Shown piece by piece: positions 58,740 through 64,000 of a DNA stretch of 64,000 nt. The stretch lies in assembly GCA_027625915.1 (NCBI GenBank), contig JANTQA010000063.1, forward strand, positions 6,343,501-6,407,500, in the 5' to 3' direction. The notes under the pieces were generated by a model that saw only the letters and a program-made list of their open reading frames with translations, searched no databases and had not been told where the DNA came from. Made by a program: the position numbers and the translations under genes. The stretch's first letter is position 1; the number at the start of each line of letters is the position of its first letter. This stretch comes from Anaeramoeba flamelloides. Taxonomy: Eukaryota; Metamonada; Anaeramoebidae.

Positions 58740-61700
58740 GATCAACGAGAGTTTAATATTCCTTTTATTACTGAAGATCCAAAATTGTATCCATTTTGTG
58801 ACAACTCAATCAAATCTTCACATTACACAGTTCTAAATTTTATTCCTAAGACCCTATTTGAACAAGTAAGTAATTTTCCCACAAAAAGACATTTTAAAAA
58901 AAAAAAAGTAATTATTCACTTTTCCTGATCTTGCTTCGAAATTTTTTTTCTTCTTCAATTTTCCCAATTTAACCATAGTTTCGAAGAATTGCAAATTTTT
59001 ATTTCTTGATAATAGTGATCCTAGAGTAAGTTTTTTTGAATTTTCCAATTTTCTTTTATTTCTCATTTTAATCGATCATCAAAACACAGCAACTTTAAAA
59101 TCGTTATTTTGAGAATTGTTTCACCAATAAATGAACAACAAAATCGTCTCTTAAAACAGATTAACACCTTGAAAGGTTATGAATTTATTGCAATGAAGAA
59201 CGTTTCCTTGTTAAAAAATATCATTCGTTATTTTAATAAACAAATAATTTTGTTTTTATAATCAATTTTTTGTTTTCTTTCTTTGAATCAAGATCCAAGA
59301 GAGCAACTTGAAAAAAGTAAGAACAAAAAAGTTTTTGAAATTATCTGTAAAACACCAACAGTGCTTTTTTGAGTTCCCTATTAAAAACTTTTTTGGTCAA
59401 ACTTTTTGATGATGGCTAAACAAATACTAAAAATGATTGATTAATTTTCCAAGTTTTGTGTGTTTTTTTTCATTACAGTCCTGTGTCATTTTAAGGTTTA
59501 AAATCCCTGAAACTGGAAAAATCAACATAGAAGACACAAAATTTTGTTCACTTTAAGGCACAAATTTTTGATTTAAGGCACTTTCCCAATTTCAAGATAT
59601 AATTTCACCGAATAATTACAGAGTTAGTTTGAGTGTTTTCTTCAATAAATATATATAGAATATTACCTTATGAGTAATCTTGGAAATTTACACAGAAAAA
59701 TTGTGCCTTATTTTGACCACTTTGATTTTGTGCCTTAATGGGATTTTTTTGTGCCTTATTTCTTGATTTTTCCTGTGCCTTAAAAAGACACAGGACTGTA
59801 ACATTAGACACTTTTCCAGAATACGTATAAGGGAGAGGACACTTGTTAAAATATTTGATGTAATTCGCAACATTCTCTTGTATTTAAAAGAGAAAGAAAG
59901 GCTGAGTGGAAGAAACAGTAATTGGAAAATCGCAAATACTTTTTTCAAATTCAAAAAAAAAAACAAACATACCAGATGATTTATTAAATTGAATATATTG
60001 TCATTTAAAACACCAAATATTTTAACAAGTATCCTATCTCTTGTGCGTATACTGGAAAAGGATCTAACGTTAATGAAAAAAAACACAAAAAACTTTGAAT
60101 ATTAAGCAATCATTTTTTACATTTGTGTAGTGTATTTAAAGCTGTGGTTTAAGGTCTATTCATATTTTATACTCTGTAGGGATTGAAATACAATACCTTA
60201 ACCAATAAAAATGATTTACAAGAAGGCAAATTAAAGGAAAATCAAGATACTGGCATTTGAATTATACATGGGAAAAAAATTTCACTTACTTTTCAATATA
60301 TTTCTTTTAGAATTGGAATTTTCAAAGAAATAGACTGCAATTTGTGGCTTTGTGTGTGGAAAAGGATATGTTAAAGGAAGTGAAATTTTTTCCCATTTAT
60401 AATTCAAATACCAGTATTGCAAATTTTAAGGATTTTTAGTGGATTTTGGTATTAAAAACATTTATTGGTTACAGACCGAGTCTTTCCTGTGAAAAACAAT
60501 TTTCTGAAATAGATTAAAAAAAATTTCATTTTTATGAGTTGCTAATAACCAATTAAAAACTAACCAACCAATGAAGCGCGATCGATCTCCAAAAATCAAC
60601 AGTCAAAAAACTAAGATATTTTTAGAAAAAAGCACCAAAGAGTGACACTCAATTTCCAATTAGAATGGTTAGAATATATAATTTTGAAAACAACAGTGTT
60701 AGTTTTGAAGCGTTGAACTTTGGCGCTTTTTGAGATCTCTAAGATTTATTTTTTTCCTTTCTCGAATGAGTTCTTTTTATCTCAAGAATGTCCCAAAACC
60801 CTTAATTTGGCAAATATAGAGAGTTATAAAAATAACCACAAATTAGATTAAACCGAATTAAATTGATTGTGCACTTTTAGAAAACAATTTGTTTGAAATT
60901 GAAGAAATTTAACCCTTTCAAAATCTAAATTAAGAAATACGCAATTTTTTTTTTAAAATTTGGGTTTTTTGAGATTGAGATTTCTTCTTTTTAACTTTAT
61001 TTTTATTTGGTTAGATTTTTTGAAATTGAGAATTCTTTTTAAACTTTTTTTTTTTTGTAAATTGAATTTTTTGTAAATGGTATATAACTTATTTATTTAA
61101 AAATCTATTAAATAAAATATTCCTCAAGAATGGGAAAAAAAAAATTAAACACCTTTTTTTAGAGAAAAACGAGATACAGACTAATTCCAATAAAAAACGA
61201 GAAATATAGTAAGACCAAAAACGATTTTTTAAAAAATAAAATACAGTTATAAGTTTTTCATTCAGTTGAAAATTTTATCGAGATCAAATCCCTTAGGAAA
61301 TCAATTTTCTATGATAAAAATGAAAAAAATAATCACCAATTTTCACTCTCAAAAAATATCATATACAAAATCAAAATCAGAAAATTTAATATCTTTTATT
61401 ATGGTTATGTCATACTAACAAACAAATTGAATTATTATTAGCAACCAAGAAATGATTGTTAAGATTTTTGGATCTTTAAATGGTTTTATTGGAGATTGAG
61501 TTTAATAAAGATATTTTAAAATAAAATTTCCCCTATTTTTTGGAAATAGCTTATTATTAAATTAATTAATAAAGAATTTTTCATTTCTCCTTTTGTAATT
61601 TTTTTGAACTCTCTTTGAATAAAGAATTTTATTGGTTTCATTTCACAGAAACTCTGTAAATTTAGTTGATTTTTGAAATGTTCTTTGAAATGAAATATTT

Positions 61701-62632
61701 TGAAAAAGGAGTTATCAGTTGATAAAAAAATGGAAATGGAAGTAAAAATTTTTTTACATTTTTTTAATTTTATCAGTATTAAAAGAATAACCAAGAAAGA
61801 AATTAAACTAAAAGTAAAAAAAGCCCTTGATCATTGAATCAAAATTGTGAATATTTTCTTATTATTAACTTATAGAAAATAACGGAGAATAATTAATCAA
61901 AGATTTCATTTTAAACAAGTTGTATTTGGGTGAATTGATTGCAATATCTTTTTATTCACAAAGAAAGTGAAGAAAACTTTCTAAAAAATTATAAAAAAAA
62001 ACAAGCAAAGACATTAAATTCAGAGATATTCTAGAGAGATCAAAATTAAATTTCAAAATATGGAATTGTTAAATTAAATCAAAACATAATATATATATAT
62101 ATATAAACTTTGTTTCATTCAAAGGTTCACAAATTTTTATTTCAAATATCCATTATTTTTTATAATTAACCTTTTAAGAAAAAATAAAAAATAACTAGAA
62201 TAATACAGATCAAAAAAAAGTTGATATCCATCTGAAATAAATCTAAAAAATCAATAGATTTTCTTAAAAATTGAAAAACTCAAATTCTTATATAACTGTT
62301 GAGAAAAACAAGAACTTTCGTTTTGAAGTTCAATAGAAGATCAAATAAAATCCCAATAGAAAAAGAAATAGTATTCCTCTACAATTATTTTAACTATTTC
62401 AATAACATTAGAATAACATGTTTTTTCCAAGTGACTATTGATCTTGTAATAAAAAAAAATTTTTGCAAATAAATTTTCTTTCAAAAAAAATTGAAAAAAA
62501 AAAGCAAAATGTTAAAAAATGATTTCAATTTTGAAAATTTCCAAAATAAAATTTTTTCATCTAATATATATTCAAACCCTTTAAACACATGTGATTCACC
62601 CATTACGACTGGGCTCCTTTGACTGGAAAATG

Positions 62633-62671
<39 letters not shown>

Positions 62672-63943
62672 GTTGTTATTTCTTAAATTTATTTTGATTT
62701 TTCTGAATTAATAATCATTTTGATACCAATACATCTATTCTCTGTATTTTTTTTTCTTTTTCTTCAAAAATAATCATAATAAAAACAAAATAAAAAAAAA
62801 AAAATAAAAGATATTTTCCATTTTCACCTTTAATACCAACCGCCTCAGTTGTTCCATTAACTGTTGTATTATCAATAACAGCCATCAGAGAGGCATACGA
62901 AGATTACCAACGTCATAAATCAGACAACAAAACTAATAACCGAGAAGTTTTAGTTTTAAGAAATGGTGAATGGTTGCCCACTGCATGGAAAGATGTCCAT
63001 GTATCTGATTTCGTCAAAGTCCGGGAAAACGAATTTTTGCCTGTTGATTTGCTGCTATTAAGTTCAAATGATGAAAGGGGGATTTGTTATATTGACACCA
63101 GGAATCTTGATGGCGAAACGAATTTAAAAATCCGACAAGCATTGCCAGAAACTTTAGAATTTTCTAATATTGACAATTTACAAAAAATAAATGCACAATT
63201 TGCATGTGAATTGCCAAATAATAATATCAGTGGTTTCGATGGGAATATTACTTTCGAAAAAGGTGTGAAATTATCTTTAAACCAAAACCAATTATTATTG
63301 AGAGGAAGCACATTAAAAAATTCCAAATGGGTTATTGGCTTTACCGTTTTTACAGGGAAGGATACAAAATTAATACAGAATTCCAAAGATGCACCAAGTA
63401 AAAGATCCAGTGTTGAAATACAATTAAATCCAAGATTAATAACCTTATTCATTTTTTTAATGTTTATGGGGATAGTTGGTGGCACAATGACTACACTATG
63501 GGAGAGAAAATGGCAGAATAAGGCTTGGTATATGGGATTCGAAAAGCAATCAAAATTAGCTCAAAATGTATTTGTTAGTGGAATCATTGGTTTTTTGAGT
63601 TTTGTGATCGTTTCAAATGTTATTGTTCCAATATCACTTTATGTTTCATTGGTAAGTTATTTTGATATCTTTTATGCATTTTCTTTTTTTCCTTGCCCTT
63701 TCCTTTCTTTTTTTTTTTTGTGTTATTGTTTCAAAAAACGATCATTTTTTTTATTCTGAATTAAATCTTTTTTTTTTTTTTTTTTAATATTAAAAACTTT
63801 TTAAAATTTTCTAAATAATTAAAAAGGAAATTGTAAAATTTTCACAATCTTGGTTTATTGAGAAAGATTTAAAAATGTACCATAAAAAAACAGACACACC
63901 CGCGAAGGCTAGAACATCAAATTTAACAGAAGAAATTGGATGT
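58740..63943 (+). CDS. P4-type ATPase (ATP8A-like phospholipid flippase), 5' part, runs off the window
   Basis: P4-ATPases move aminophospholipids to the cytosolic leaflet. Exon 58740-58865 encodes the N-terminal signature ([19 protein letters not shown]) and ends at GTAAGT. Exon 62811-63651 carries TM2 ([20 protein letters not shown]), the actuator region with [15 protein letters not shown], and TM3-TM4 ([31 protein letters not shown]), ending GTAAGT. Exon 63827-63943 encodes [13 protein letters not shown] and [16 protein letters not shown] and ends GTAAGA. The phosphorylation motif DKTGT lies beyond the window. About 17-20 residues of TM1 (family FRRxANxFFL) and the start codon were not found; at least one small exon must lie in 58866-62810 and one before 58740. 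That ~3.9-kb interval contains three transposon-like inserts. Two acceptors read AAAAAG directly before G. Confidence 0.9.
59476..59798. mobile_element. 323-bp foldback MITE related to family A, in a P4-ATPase intron
   Basis: Begins CAGTCCTGTGTCATTTTAAG and ends TTAAAAAGACACAGGACTG, with TA on each side (59474-59475, 59799-59800). It shares the TTAAGGCACAAA motif with the 196-bp elements but has different ends and length. The minus-strand frame at 59688-60086 overlaps it and is spurious. Confidence 0.82.
60250..60414. mobile_element. 165-bp foldback MITE in a P4-ATPase intron
   Basis: Left arm CTGGCATTTGAATTATACAT and GGGAAAAAAATTTCACTT; the right arm is the complement (AAGTGAAATTTTTTCCC, then TAATTCAAATACCAG). 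TA flanks at 60248-60249 and 60415-60416. Arms of about 45 bp with few mismatches. Single copy in this window. Confidence 0.75.
61549..61776. mobile_element. Diverged MITE, family B copy 4, in a P4-ATPase intron
   Basis: Aligns with the other family B copies through TTTGAATAAAG, AGAAACTCTGTAAATTTAGT, TTGAAATGTTCTTTGA and the end TTTTATCAG before TA. The left end is eroded. The oldest copy of the four by appearance. Confidence 0.6.
62634..62667. repeat. (TA)n microsatellite
   Basis: About 34 bases of alternating T and A, about 145 bp before the P4-ATPase exon at 62811. Confidence 0.92.
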
Positions 63944-64000
63944 GTAAGATTTCTGAATTATTTAATCCATTTACCCCCCCTTTTTTTTTACCTTTTATCA

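Noticed and set aside
63087-63485. Minus-strand frame of 132 codons
   Set aside because: Antisense to the P4-ATPase exon, which carries the family motif DGETNLK.
1-64000. CRISPR arrays, bacterial operons or bacterial transfer
   Set aside because: No spaced direct repeats of that kind; introns and eukaryotic families throughout, and no gene with foreign composition was recognised.

Overview
The window is strongly A/T-rich eukaryotic nuclear DNA, most likely from a free-living amoeboid protist. The evidence is spliceosomal GT-AG introns, a spliceosome factor (Cwc25), a PRCC-like protein, a Rac GTPase with a CAAX tail, RCC1/BTB proteins, a P4-ATPase, an Asn-rich protein with trinucleotide tracts, and two eukaryotic 5S rRNA genes. 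The combination of extreme A/T content, Rac and RCC1-BTB genes recalls Anaeramoeba or amoebozoans; this is an inference from gene style, not a sequence match. The standard genetic code fits every gene read (genes end in TAA).

Layout. 2.1-3.3 kb: PLD3-like phospholipase D family protein (-). 7.9-8.9 kb: CWC25 splicing factor (-). 10.0-10.6 kb: Rac GTPase (-). 14.1-16.2 kb: RCC1-BTB protein (-) whose single clear intron is almost wholly a MITE. 21.7 kb: 5S rRNA (-). 23.7-26.4 kb: Asn-rich protein with an R-x-x-S repeat array (-). 35.0-35.5 kb: CYTH/triphosphate-tunnel enzyme (-). 39.7 kb: second 5S rRNA (-). 40.4-41.8 kb: RPA1 core (-), followed at 42.8-43.2 kb by a separate small gene resembling the missing RPA1 N-terminal OB fold (-). 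48.7-53.1 kb: three-exon GPR107-like seven-membrane-span protein (+). 55.8-57.1 kb: PRCC-like protein (-). 58.7 kb to the right edge: 5' part of an ATP8A-like P4-ATPase flippase in at least three recognisable exons (+), running off the window.

The genes look like ordinary housekeeping and signalling genes with no operon logic. Two concern pre-mRNA splicing (CWC25, PRCC), two concern ssDNA binding (the RPA1 pieces), and three or four concern membranes (PLD3-like, GPR107-like, P4-ATPase, prenylated Rac).

Between and inside the genes the DNA is gene-poor and full of short non-autonomous DNA transposons. At least four foldback/TIR families flanked by TA were found by comparing copies within the window: a 196-bp family (3 copies plus a 323-bp relative), a ~231-bp family (4 copies), a ~1.2-kb family (2 long and 2 partial copies) and several single foldbacks. 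Two further dispersed repeats occur twice each. These elements inflate introns of the RCC1-BTB, GPR107-like and P4-ATPase genes. I found no complete transposase, tRNA gene or CRISPR array. All coordinates of splice sites and element ends were read by eye.
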